Positions 15,153 to 22,559 of a stretch of 64,000 nucleotides of DNA are shown piece after piece (the first letter of the stretch is position 1; each line of letters begins with the position of its first letter). The position numbers were made by a program, and so were the translations under genes. The notes under the pieces were generated by a model, which was given only the letters and a program-made list of their open reading frames with translations, was not told the origin of the DNA and made no database searches. Source of the DNA: Pararhizobium qamdonense (GTDB taxonomy: Bacteria > Pseudomonadota > Alphaproteobacteria > Rhizobiales > Rhizobiaceae); assembly GCF_029277445.1 (NCBI RefSeq), contig NZ_CP119567.1, positions 124,001 to 188,000 on the forward strand, written 5' to 3'.

Positions 15153-16505
15153 TCAGACGCTGTGCAGGTAGCTTGCATATTCCAGATCTGAAATGTCGCG
15201 GTTGAACACGGCGAGTTCCTGGCGTTTGCAGGTCGAGAACATCTCGAGGAGCTTCGGCTGAAAAATCCGTTTGACGATGTCGCTCTGCTCGAAAAGATCA
15301 AGCGCCGTCGGCCATGTGGCGGGCAGTGATTTGGCGTCGCTGGCATAGGTGTTGCCGGCAGTCGGCAATGGCGGTTCTGCGCGCCTGTTGATGCCGTCAA
15401 TGGCTGCGCCAAGGATGGCTGCAATCACGAGATAGGGATTGGCATCGATGCCTGCTACGCGGTGTTCGATGCGGCGGGCGGCAGTGGGACCGCCGGGAAT
15501 GCGAATGGCGGCGGTGCGGTTTTCATAGCCCCAGGCCGCTGTGGTGGGCGCCAGGCTCTCCGGGCAAAGCCTGCGAAACGAATTCAGATGCGGCGCAAAC
15601 AAAGCGGTGCAGCCGGGCATGGCTTCGATCAGTCCGGCTACGGCCTGGCGCATCAAGACAGTGCCTTCCGGACCGCCATTGTCGAATACATTGCGGCCTT
15701 GCGCATCGACGATGCTGAAATGCACGTGCAACCCGCTGCCGGAATGTGCCGGATAGGGCTTGGCCATGAAGGTTGCGGCAAACCCGTGTTTGCGGGCCAT
15801 ATTGCGGACGATCTGCTTGAAGAAGACGGTGTTGTCGGCCACCTCAAGCGCATCGGGACCGTGCACGAGATTGAACTCGAATTGGCTCGGGCCGCTCTCC
15901 GAGGTCGCGGCATCGACGGCGACACCGCAAGCGGCGGCCATGGCATAGACATCGTCGAGGAAAGGACCGACTTCGGCCAATTCCTCCAGAGAGTAGATCG
16001 TATCCTTTGCATCCGCATGGCCGGTCGGCATTCTGGTCAAGGGCTTTGCCCGTGGCGAATTGGGATCGATCAGATAGAACTCCACTTCGGTCGCGACGAC
16101 GGGGGTGAGTTGCACGGCGCGGAACCGGTCGAGGATATCGGCGAGCGTGCGGCGCGGATCGCCAAAAAACGGTTCGCCGGTCTCGGCGCGCATCCACATC
16201 GGCACGAATTGCGCCTGCGTCGCCGACCAGGCCAACGGGATCGGTCCGCGCTCCGTCGGCTCGCAGATGCCATCCAGATCGCCCTGATCGAGCGTCAGGG
16301 AATTTGCGAACACATCGGTGCCCCAGATATCGACGCCAATGGAGGACATCGGCATGCGGATGCCGTTCTTCAGGATCTTGTCGAGCGATGCGGCCTCAAC
16401 CCGTTTGCCGCGAAAGCAGCCGTTGAGGTCGCAGGTGGCCGCCAGAACATAGGCGCCACGTCCCTCGTTCTGTCCAGCCAAGAGACCCTTTGTATCGTTC
16501 GTCAT
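15153..16505 (-). CDS. Glutamine-synthetase-family ligase (gamma-glutamylamine synthetase-like)
   Basis: A 450-residue protein with a GS N-terminal beta-grasp domain (about 10-110, including VDIWGTDVF) and a GS catalytic domain (about 115-450) with KPYPAHSGSGLHVHFS, ENRTAAIRIPGG and NPYLVIAAILGAAIDGI. Family members join ammonia or an amine to glutamate with ATP. The length and divergence from GlnA place it with PuuA/GlnA3-like gamma-glutamylpolyamine or -ethanolamine synthetases rather than housekeeping GlnA. ACGGAGTAG precedes the ATG at 16505. Downstream on the same strand, after 248 bp, begins the permease operon, consistent with import of an amine followed by gamma-glutamylation. The specific amine is not determinable. 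Confidence 0.92.
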   Translation of the reverse strand: MTNDTKGLLAGQNEGRGAYVLAATCDLNGCFRGKRVEAASLDKILKNGIRMPMSSIGVDIWGTDVFANSLTLDQGDLDGICEPTERGPIPLAWSATQAQFVPMWMRAETGEPFFGDPRRTLADILDRFRAVQLTPVVATEVEFYLIDPNSPRAKPLTRMPTGHADAKDTIYSLEELAEVGPFLDDVYAMAAACGVAVDAATSESGPSQFEFNLVHGPDALEVADNTVFFKQIVRNMARKHGFAATFMAKPYPAHSGSGLHVHFSIVDAQGRNVFDNGGPEGTVLMRQAVAGLIEAMPGCTALFAPHLNSFRRLCPESLAPTTAAWGYENRTAAIRIPGGPTAARRIEHRVAGIDANPYLVIAAILGAAIDGINRRAEPPLPTAGNTYASDAKSLPATWPTALDLFEQSDIVKRIFQPKLLEMFSTCKRQELAVFNRDISDLEYASYLHSV

Positions 16506-16941
16506 GATCTACTCCGTAAGGGTTTGGCATCGTATGGTTGGGTTTCATATCCGGTGGCCATCAAGCAGTTAAGTGTTGCAGGCGTCAACAAAAATACCGG
16601 CGCGACCTCTCCAGAGCCGATCAGGTTGGCGTTAAACGGCTTGACTCGGGGCAGGGTTTCGCCCAATCGAACGGCATGATGTCGCATATCGTGATCCACC
16701 TTCGGCGAGAGTCTAAACTCTCGAAAACCGGCACCTAGCCCGAACGTTGAAGAAGCCCTGGCTTGACGTTCGGGACGGCCAGGTTTCCGACATGATCCAC
16801 TCCACCGCTTTGCGCCTGTTACAGGTTTTTGGGATTTCGATAGCCACCGGCATTTGATCGCGCTGCGCAGCTGACAGGCTGCACGGCAGCAGTCGATGCG
16901 GTGTGTTTCAGCGCAGCGGCAAACGTCCGGTATAATTCATC
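16506..16941. other. Intergenic region between divergent glutamine-synthetase-like and pseudouridine synthase genes
   Basis: This 436-bp gap must hold the promoters of both flanking genes. I see no convincing gene in it: short reading frames on both strands lack ribosome sites and recognisable products. No strong hairpin or clear operator was recognised. Confidence 0.5.
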
Positions 16942-17697
16942 TTGGCTCGACAGGCATCTGACACCGGTGCGCGCGCAACCATTTGCCGTGCCCTTTCCAA
17001 ACTTGGCTATTGTTCCCGCACACAGGCCGAAAAGCTGGTCGCTGAGCGGCGCGTCACGCTTGGCGGACGGGTGGTGAGCGACATCCTGACCTGGGCGGAT
17101 ATTCGCACCGATATCATTGCGGTCGATGGCATCCGGCTTGTTGCCCAGTCCAGCGTCTATCTCATGCTCAACAAACCACGCGGCATGGTGACGACGAGGG
17201 TCGATCCGGAGGGGCGGCCAACGGTCTTTGATTGTCTTGCGCAGATGGACAATCCCTTCCTCTCTCCCGTTGGCCGGCTGGACAAGGCAAGCGAGGGATT
17301 GCTGTTGTTTACCAACGATACGGTGCTGGCCCAGCGCCTGCTCGATCCCGTGACCAATGTCGGCAAAATCTATCATGTCCAGGTCAAAGGCATCGCGGTT
17401 GACAGCGTGATCGCCCAGATGCGGCGCGGCGTCTGCGAGGGCGGCGAGATGCTCAAAGCATCATCTGTTCGGATGTTACGCTCAGGTGACAGAAACACGT
17501 GGATTGAAGTGGAACTGCGGGAGGGCCGCTACCGGCAGATTCGGCGAATGCTCAAAGGGCTGGACATGGAATGCCTTCGCCTTATCCGGGTTGCGATCGA
17601 CGATATCAAACTGGGTGACCTGGCAAAAGGATCGGCCCGTCCGCTGGACCGGCATGAGATCGAGATATTGCGGCGGCGGACGCAGATCACGGCTTGA
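16942..17697 (+). CDS. RsuA/RluB/RluE-family rRNA pseudouridine synthase
   Basis: A 251-residue enzyme with an N-terminal S4 RNA-binding domain (about 12-60, CRALSKLGYCSRTQAEKLV) and a pseudouridine-synthase domain. The catalytic aspartate lies in VGRLDKASEGLLLFTND, and the C-terminal EGRYRQIRRML is the conserved RNA-contact motif. It isomerises a specific uridine in ribosomal RNA; RsuA (16S) and RluB/E/F (23S) cannot be separated by eye. The start is a TTG at 16942, and no in-frame ATG upstream was found. An sRNA candidate on the opposite strand terminates about 28 bp after its stop, so the two transcripts converge. Confidence 0.9.
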   Translation: MARQASDTGARATICRALSKLGYCSRTQAEKLVAERRVTLGGRVVSDILTWADIRTDIIAVDGIRLVAQSSVYLMLNKPRGMVTTRVDPEGRPTVFDCLAQMDNPFLSPVGRLDKASEGLLLFTNDTVLAQRLLDPVTNVGKIYHVQVKGIAVDSVIAQMRRGVCEGGEMLKASSVRMLRSGDRNTWIEVELREGRYRQIRRMLKGLDMECLRLIRVAIDDIKLGDLAKGSARPLDRHEIEILRRRTQITA

Positions 17698-17724
17698 ACA
17701 GGCGTCGCGGCGATTGAAATGACC

Positions 17725-17757
17725 AAAAAAAAGGGCCTCCGGTAAAGGGAGACCCCG
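17725..17757 (-). terminator. Rho-independent terminator of the sRNA candidate
   Basis: On the minus strand GGGTCTCC (17749-17756) pairs with GGAGGCCC (17733-17740) with one internal mismatch and a short loop, followed directly by eight T (plus-strand A run 17725-17732). There is no plus-strand T run, so it serves minus-strand transcription and not the pseudouridine synthase mRNA. Confidence 0.7.
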
Positions 17758-17834
17758 AGTCTTGAAGGATCAACCTCCAGAGGGAACGGTTGAAGGCGAT
17801 GGCCCGGGAGGAGAGGGATCGGAAACTTCAACCG
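17725..17834 (-). ncRNA. Candidate trans-acting sRNA with anti-Shine-Dalgarno loop
   Basis: On the minus strand a well-spaced promoter (17840-17868) is followed by a structured segment of about 110 nt. A 10-bp perfect stem (17826-17835 with 17787-17796, CTTCAACCGT/ACGGTTGAAG on the plus strand) encloses a 29-nt loop carrying CTCCTCCC (minus strand, 17807-17814), complementary to ribosome-binding sites. A terminator hairpin (17733-17756, 8 bp with one mismatch) is followed by eight T. No reading frame of note is present. The layout is like the alphaproteobacterial alpha-r14/cuckoo-type sRNAs that expose anti-SD motifs in loops; the family link is inference. It would act on mRNAs post-transcriptionally. 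Confidence 0.65.
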
Positions 17835-17839
17835 TCGCC

Positions 17840-17868
17840 ATTATGCTGACCGCGACGGCGAAAAACAA
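17840..17868 (-). promoter_or_regulatory. Candidate sigma-70 promoter for the sRNA
   Basis: On the minus strand TTGTTT (17863-17868) and CATAAT (17840-17845) are separated by exactly 17 bases, close to the housekeeping consensus. The predicted transcription start at about 17833-17834 falls right at the beginning of the stem of the sRNA candidate. Confidence 0.6.
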
Positions 17869-18222
17869 CGAACGGCATCCTGCCGCTGCCTGAAAATTAA
17901 ACAAATTGCCCAAAGTCCGATCCCAGGCCGCATTTTTTTACCCGTGGTGAAACAATCTTTCTAACGTTTACCCGTGCGGCGACCGGGAGATGCCTGCCGT
18001 GTGACGGTCTCGGTGCCACGCCGCGGCTCATACCGGGCGGAAGGTTGACCCCTTAAGTTGCCCGACGCGTTTTTCCCTTTGCTCCACGACTGGCAGCCTC
18101 GAATTTCCGCAACAGCGGTCACGGATAGTTTGCAGTTTCTTTTGTCTACTCGTTTTATAGACAATAATGCTTCCTCGGCCCTGACCGACTGTTCAAGGGA
18201 TTTCGCACTGCGATGTGAGGAC

Positions 18223-18411
18223 ATGATGAGCCTGCTGAGACATTTCGACCGCCTTCAAAACATGAGGGATCAACTGGAAGCAAAATTGGATCTGAATGAT
18301 GCAGGTTTATGCGGAATGGGCTACCGGGAGCGGCGTGATCTGCGCGAGCGCATCTCCGAAATTTCGGACGAAATCTCCGCGTTAGAGCGGTCACGCTCGT
18401 TCCAGAGCTGA
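18223..18411 (+). CDS. Small helical protein, unknown function
   Basis: A 62-residue basic and acidic, strongly helical protein (FDRLQNMRDQLEAKL, then YRERRDLRERISEISDEISALERS), probably forming a short coiled-coil hairpin. ATG 18223 is chosen because GTGAGGAC lies just upstream; the longer in-frame reading from 18058 has unlike composition and no ribosome site. It is 27 bp before the alpha/beta hydrolase gene and likely co-transcribed with it. No family is recognised. The 525-bp stretch before it holds only the sRNA unit and promoter sequence. Confidence 0.6.
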   Translation: MMSLLRHFDRLQNMRDQLEAKLDLNDAGLCGMGYRERRDLRERISEISDEISALERSRSFQS

Positions 18412-18438
18412 CGGTGGTGCGCGGTGAGGAGCAATGAC

Positions 18439-19059
18439 ATGATGCCTACCCTGATCTTGCCCGGATTGAACGGCTCCGATGACGGACATTGGCAGCGATA
18501 TTGGCTGAAGGACGATGCGCAAAGCCGTTTGGTCGAGCAGGACGATTGGAAAGCCCCAAGGGTTGAAGCCTGGACGCAGCGCCTAGAAGAGGTGCTTGTT
18601 CAGGAAGGGCCGGCCTATATCGTTGCCCATAGCCTTGGCTGTCTGCTGGCCGCCAAATGCGCCGACCGGCCGGCGGCAAAGCTGATCAAGGGCGCCTTGC
18701 TGGTTGCACCCTGCGATCTCTCCACCACTGAAAATCTCCATCCCGGCGCCATCCACTTCGGCCGGATGCCGACCCGCGTTCTACCCTTTCCAACAATTAC
18801 GGTCGGAAGCCTGAACGATATCTACATGCCGCTCGAAAGCCTGTCGCTTTACGGCCGTCTGTGGAAGACGCAGGTCAGAAACCTTGGCCCAGCCGGACAT
18901 ATCAACATCGAAAGCGGGTTTGGCCGGTGGACCGGAGGCTATGAATTGCTTTCGCTGTTGAAAATGAAAACCAAGGCACGCAGACAGTATGATGTCCCAC
19001 AGTCGCAAGGCGGCGAGGCGCTTGCGGTCGAGGCGATCAAATCCGGCATGACGCACTGA
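18439..19059 (+). CDS. RBBP9/YdeN-family alpha/beta hydrolase
   Basis: A 206-residue serine hydrolase-like protein. The N-terminal LILPGLNGSDDGHWQRYW is the hallmark of the RBBP9/YdeN family, the nucleophile elbow AHSLGC places Ser65, and GSLNDIYMPLE and AGHIN supply the likely Asp and His. It should be cytoplasmic; family substrates are mostly unknown. ATG 18439 (or 18442) follows GTGAGGAGC; the GTG at 18424 overlaps that ribosome site and is unlikely. Confidence 0.9.
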   Translation: MMPTLILPGLNGSDDGHWQRYWLKDDAQSRLVEQDDWKAPRVEAWTQRLEEVLVQEGPAYIVAHSLGCLLAAKCADRPAAKLIKGALLVAPCDLSTTENLHPGAIHFGRMPTRVLPFPTITVGSLNDIYMPLESLSLYGRLWKTQVRNLGPAGHINIESGFGRWTGGYELLSLLKMKTKARRQYDVPQSQGGEALAVEAIKSGMTH

Positions 19060-19118
19060 GGCATGTTGTTATATCTCCAGCCACGCTTGGTGCTGCAATC
19101 TTCCATCTTAGTTTCGAC

Positions 19119-19346
19119 TCAACGCTCGCAATTTACCCGGCCCTGGCAGATCTTTGGACGGTAGAGCCGTTTGTAGTTCCCCTCCTCAAACCGGATTTTT
19201 TGCTTGCGTTGATGTTCGAGCAGTTGGGCGGATGGTGCATGGGACTTTCCGGACACGGCCGGCTTGTCTGTCGAGCAACCCGTGGCGACAAATCCCATCG
19301 CGGCAATGATCGCAAAGGCCCGGCAGATCATCATCGTTTTTTGCAT
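19119..19346 (-). CDS. Small lipoprotein, unknown function
   Basis: A 75-residue precursor with a hydrophobic signal (ICRAFAIIAAMGFVATGC), lipobox Cys24, and a short polar mature part rich in Lys/Arg (EHQRKQKIRFEEGNYKRLYRP) holding two further cysteines. GGGAGGATAAGC is a strong ribosome site. It is convergent with the hydrolase gene. The mature peptide is only about 50 residues and has no recognised domain. Confidence 0.7.
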   Translation of the reverse strand: MQKTMMICRAFAIIAAMGFVATGCSTDKPAVSGKSHAPSAQLLEHQRKQKIRFEEGNYKRLYRPKICQGRVNCER

Positions 19347-19611
19347 GCTTATCCTCCCGCATTCCTCATGGTTGTGAAAAAGTGACGCCGCGTTTCATGA
19401 GCGCGATTTGAAGAAAATGCGTGCCATAGTTTTGCCTTCGAACGGCACGCTTTCGGTCGTGTTTGCTTAAAAGTTTATTAATCAGGCCTTCTTAGACATA
19501 GACCTTTGCTAAATGACTTCTAGATGAACGCAGTGCTCATCAAAGGTTCAGATCAGCACCCCTATTTCTAGGCGAAGCAGTCGCTTCGTTTTTCAACACC
19601 GAGGAAATCAC

Positions 19612-20202
19612 ATGAAGGCTATCGGTATCTTATTCGCATCCCTGTTCGTTGCCTCCACGGCTTATGCAGACGACATCTCCCTTGGCGTTCCAGGCTATGG
19701 CGGTAGCGGCTGCCCCTCAGACAGCGTGTCGGCGACAATCAGCCCGGATGGAAAAGCGCTCAGCCTGCTGTTTGACAACTATGTCGTTGAAGCCGGTGGC
19801 GAGACAGGCAAATCGTTCGATCGCAAGACCTGCAATGTCGCTATTCCCGTGCATGTTCCGCAAGGCCGCAGCGTCTCGGTCCTGGCGATCGACTATCGCG
19901 GATTCAACCAGTTGCCGCGCGGCGCCCGCTCGCAGTTCAACGTCGAATATTTCTTTGCCGGCACCCGTGGCCCGTCCTTTGCCCAGACATTCACAGGCCC
20001 GAAGGAAAAGGATTACCTGATCTCCAACAAGCTAGTGGCCGATTCCCTGATCTGGTCGGCTTGCGGCGAGGACGTGAACCTCCGGACGAATTCCAGCATT
20101 CGCGTCAACACCTCGAAAAACCAGGAGGCCATGGCAACGGTCGATACGCAGGACGTGAAAGCTGCCATCGTCTATCAGCTGCAGTGGCGCACCTGCCGCT
20201 AA
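19612..20202 (+). CDS. Secreted DUF4360 protein
   Basis: A 196-residue exported protein. A cleavable signal ends in STAYA (about 20), and the mature domain shows the DUF4360 pattern: CPSDSVSATISPDGKALSLLFDNY, then CNVAIPVHVPQG, IDYRGF and AEYFF-like NVEYFFAG. Four cysteines (CP, CN, ACGE, TCR) could form two disulfides. DUF4360 proteins are secreted beta-rich proteins of unknown function found in fungi and some bacteria. The next gene shares the same motifs in its N-terminus, so the two form a pair. A strong terminator lies between them, implying that this gene is expressed more highly. An adhesion or surface-defence role is only a guess. Confidence 0.88.
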   Translation: MKAIGILFASLFVASTAYADDISLGVPGYGGSGCPSDSVSATISPDGKALSLLFDNYVVEAGGETGKSFDRKTCNVAIPVHVPQGRSVSVLAIDYRGFNQLPRGARSQFNVEYFFAGTRGPSFAQTFTGPKEKDYLISNKLVADSLIWSACGEDVNLRTNSSIRVNTSKNQEAMATVDTQDVKAAIVYQLQWRTCR

Positions 20203-20215
20203 TACGAGGCGGATC

Positions 20216-20248
20216 GGGGCAGCAGCTTGATGCTGCCCCCCTGTTTTT
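20216..20248 (+). terminator. Rho-independent terminator/attenuator between the DUF4360 genes
   Basis: GGGGCAGCA (20216-20224) pairs perfectly with TGCTGCCCC (20231-20239) around a 6-nt loop, followed by a T run at 20244-20248. It ends only 16 bp before the ATG of the next gene, so it should reduce transcription of the beta-barrel gene relative to the secreted DUF4360 gene. Confidence 0.85.
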
Positions 20249-20264
20249 ATGAGGGTTAATTGTC

Positions 20265-21668
20265 ATGCGTCCCCCCGTTTATCTGACTGTAAACTTGTTT
20301 GCCCTTGCACTTTTGAACGCTGCTGGCAGTCAGGCGCATGCGGCGAATGGCTGCGCTGATGGCACGTTTTCGAGTGTGACGTCGCCGGATGGCAATGCGA
20401 CCAGTTTCCTGTTTGATGATTTCTCCGCAACAGCGGGCGGCTCGTCGGGAACAACGCGTGTAACGAGCACCTGCAATCTGAGCGTTCCCGTCACCAAACC
20501 TGGCGGCTATTCCGTCTATCAGGTCGATTATCGCGGCTTCGTCACCACGCAGGATGGGCAGACAGCCACCATCGTCGCGCAACAGGATGGCAAGACGGTC
20601 CTGAACCATCAGATCACCGGTCCGCTGGAGGATGACGTTTCCGTGGGCAATCGCGTCGGCGTGTCGGGCTCGGATACGCTTGAATTATCGGTTGTTGTCG
20701 GTGCGACCGGACCGCTGAATGCGGCAGATCTTGAGGCCGGTCTCTTTCTCGATACGATCGATTTCGCCCGGCTCGGTTTCACCACCGCGCAGTCGGTGAC
20801 AAATTCGGTCGATCAGCTGGCGCGCCAGAGGCAGTCGATCATGCTGGATCTGATGGACACTGCGCAAAACCTGCTCGGCCAGTCGCAGCGGTTTGACAGC
20901 GACAGCTACCTTAGCGCCTTTGGCAGCTCGGATGCAGCGGCCGGCTTCAACGGACGCTGGAACGCCGGAAATGGCGTAAGCCTTCTCGGTGGCGCCGCGA
21001 TCGTGAACCCGAACAGGACAGATGTTTCCATCGATACGCTCGCCCTTCTGGCTGGCGCGGCACGTTATACCACCCCGGAAGCACAATGGCGCGCATTTGG
21101 CGAGGTCGGCGCCTGGGGCTCGCCAAAAGTCTCGGCCAACCTGTCGCGCAGTTACCTCAACAACGATGACATGGTGTTTGCCGGAAGTGCGGTGTCCGGA
21201 TCGCTGTTCAACGCCTACGGGCGTGTCGGCGCGATCTATGCGCCCGACGATGCCAACGAAATCGCCTTTTCTGCCCGGGTGACCCGGTCCTGGCTTGATC
21301 TCGACGGCTACCGCGAAACGGCGACTGGCGATAATCTGTTTGCAGCCACGGTGAAGGGCGGCCGTTCCAAGGCCGACACCGTCAGCGCCGAAATTGCCTG
21401 GAGCCACGATACCGGAGGGCAACTGGACTATACAGTCTCAGGCGCGATCGGCAGGACGTTTGCAAGTAAGAACGGAGCCAAGGCCTCGGTCGATTGGGTC
21501 GGCGATGTCTCGGGCAGCGCTGACGATCAGAACTTCGCAACGATCGGCGGCCGTGTCGGCTGGAAGCTCGACGGTGTCTGGAAGGTCGAAACGTCGCTGT
21601 CGGCAACATTTCGCGAGCAGGACAAGCCCGATTGGAATGTCGGCGGCCAGTTGAAGGCGTCGTTCTGA
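20265..21668 (+). CDS. DUF4360-like domain fused to an outer-membrane beta-barrel
   Basis: A 467-residue precursor. The signal peptide ends near AHA (26). Residues 28-150 repeat the DUF4360 signature of the upstream gene (SPDGNATSFLFDDF, CNLSVPVTKPGGYSVYQVDYRGF). A helical linker (about 165-205, DQLARQRQSIMLDLMDTAQNLLG) leads into alternating amphipathic strands to the end (NGRWNAGNG, RAFGEVGAWG, WKVETSLSATFRE) finishing in KASF; the terminal Phe is typical of BAM-inserted barrels. The layout of passenger, helix and barrel resembles a small autotransporter. It probably displays the DUF4360 domain on the cell surface. The barrel family and strand count cannot be fixed by eye. Confidence 0.78.
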   Translation: MRPPVYLTVNLFALALLNAAGSQAHAANGCADGTFSSVTSPDGNATSFLFDDFSATAGGSSGTTRVTSTCNLSVPVTKPGGYSVYQVDYRGFVTTQDGQTATIVAQQDGKTVLNHQITGPLEDDVSVGNRVGVSGSDTLELSVVVGATGPLNAADLEAGLFLDTIDFARLGFTTAQSVTNSVDQLARQRQSIMLDLMDTAQNLLGQSQRFDSDSYLSAFGSSDAAAGFNGRWNAGNGVSLLGGAAIVNPNRTDVSIDTLALLAGAARYTTPEAQWRAFGEVGAWGSPKVSANLSRSYLNNDDMVFAGSAVSGSLFNAYGRVGAIYAPDDANEIAFSARVTRSWLDLDGYRETATGDNLFAATVKGGRSKADTVSAEIAWSHDTGGQLDYTVSGAIGRTFASKNGAKASVDWVGDVSGSADDQNFATIGGRVGWKLDGVWKVETSLSATFREQDKPDWNVGGQLKASF

Positions 21669-21737
21669 CGATCAACGGAATACCGGCGTCCGCACGCGGC
21701 GGTATGACCTGCCGCGTACGTTGCCAGCGATCGTGGA

Positions 21738-22022
21738 TTATTTGACGTCCGTGACCGTGAGTTTGCCGTCGATCCGCTCGGCGACAAATTCCACGTTTGT
21801 GCCTTCCTTGAGCTTGCCGAAAAGCGCGACGTCCTTGACGCGGAACACCATGGTCATCGCCGGCATGGCGAGCACCTTCAGCTCCTCATGAATAAGCGTC
21901 ACCTTCTTTGCCGTGACGTCAAGTTTCTTGACCGTGCCCCTGGTGAATTCCGCAGCGAATGCGCCGGATGTCATGGTTGCGGCGAGCATGGCGGCTGCCG
22001 TGATTTTGAGAATGGTTTTCAT
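21738..22022 (-). CDS. CusF-like periplasmic copper-binding protein
   Basis: A 94-residue precursor with a signal peptide ending in GAFA and a small OB-like barrel. The metal segment H-x-E...MPAMTMVFRV matches the CusF/CopK-style CusF-Ec domain, with His and three Met as soft copper ligands. ATG 22022 is chosen because GGAGG lies 7 bases upstream; ATG 22028 and the 22049 start are too close to or upstream of it. It is the last gene of the copper operon and may ferry Cu(I) to a periplasmic or efflux partner. No RND pump (CusA/B) is present in this window. Confidence 0.9.
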   Translation of the reverse strand: MKTILKITAAAMLAATMTSGAFAAEFTRGTVKKLDVTAKKVTLIHEELKVLAMPAMTMVFRVKDVALFGKLKEGTNVEFVAERIDGKLTVTDVK

Positions 22023-22045
22023 CGTCATTCCTCCTTGAACGCAGG

Positions 22046-22525
22046 TCATTTCCTGGAAACGGTGACATCGCCATGCATGCCGGCATCGTAATGACCCGGA
22101 ACGAGGCAGGCGATCTTGAACGTGCCGTCATTGGTGAACTTCCAGATGATCTCGCCGGATGTTCCGGCGGAAAGCCGGATTGCGTTGGGGTCGTCATGTT
22201 CCATGTCCGGGAATTTTTCCATCACGGCCTTGTGCTCCATGACCTTGTCTTCCTGATCGAGCACGAATTCGTGGTCGAGTTTACCGGCGTTTCTGATGGA
22301 AAAGACGATGGTCTGACCTTGCCGGACATTAAAATGGTCCGGCGTGAAGATCATTCGGCCGTCGTCCGTCTCCTTCATGGCGACACGGATCGTCTGGGTG
22401 GCCTGTGCTTTCGCACCGGGCTCGCCAACAGCCATGGTGTCGCTGTGTCCACCGGTATGGGAACCGGAGCCGAGGGCCGGAGAAGCAAGCGCTGCGAGAA
22501 ACAGCGCGATGATTGCGGTTTTCAT
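22046..22525 (-). CDS. Cupredoxin-like copper protein
   Basis: A 159-residue exported protein with a signal to about 18 (ALASPALG), a His-rich start (GSHTGGHSD) and a single cupredoxin fold. A complete type-1 site is visible: His85 (LDHEF), Cys140, His145 and Met150 (ACLVPGHYDAGM), so it should be a blue copper electron carrier or copper-binding protein. AAAGGACG precedes ATG 22525. It lies 34 bp after the multicopper oxidase gene, and may accept electrons from it or store copper. Confidence 0.92.
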   Translation of the reverse strand: MKTAIIALFLAALASPALGSGSHTGGHSDTMAVGEPGAKAQATQTIRVAMKETDDGRMIFTPDHFNVRQGQTIVFSIRNAGKLDHEFVLDQEDKVMEHKAVMEKFPDMEHDDPNAIRLSAGTSGEIIWKFTNDGTFKIACLVPGHYDAGMHGDVTVSRK

Positions 22526-22559
22526 GATGTCGTCCTTTGATCGGTTGCAGACATGCGTT

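Noticed and set aside
17961..18224. Minus-strand 87-residue reading frame
   Set aside because: Basic, low-complexity composition, no clear ribosome site, and overlap with the likely 18223 gene promoter region.
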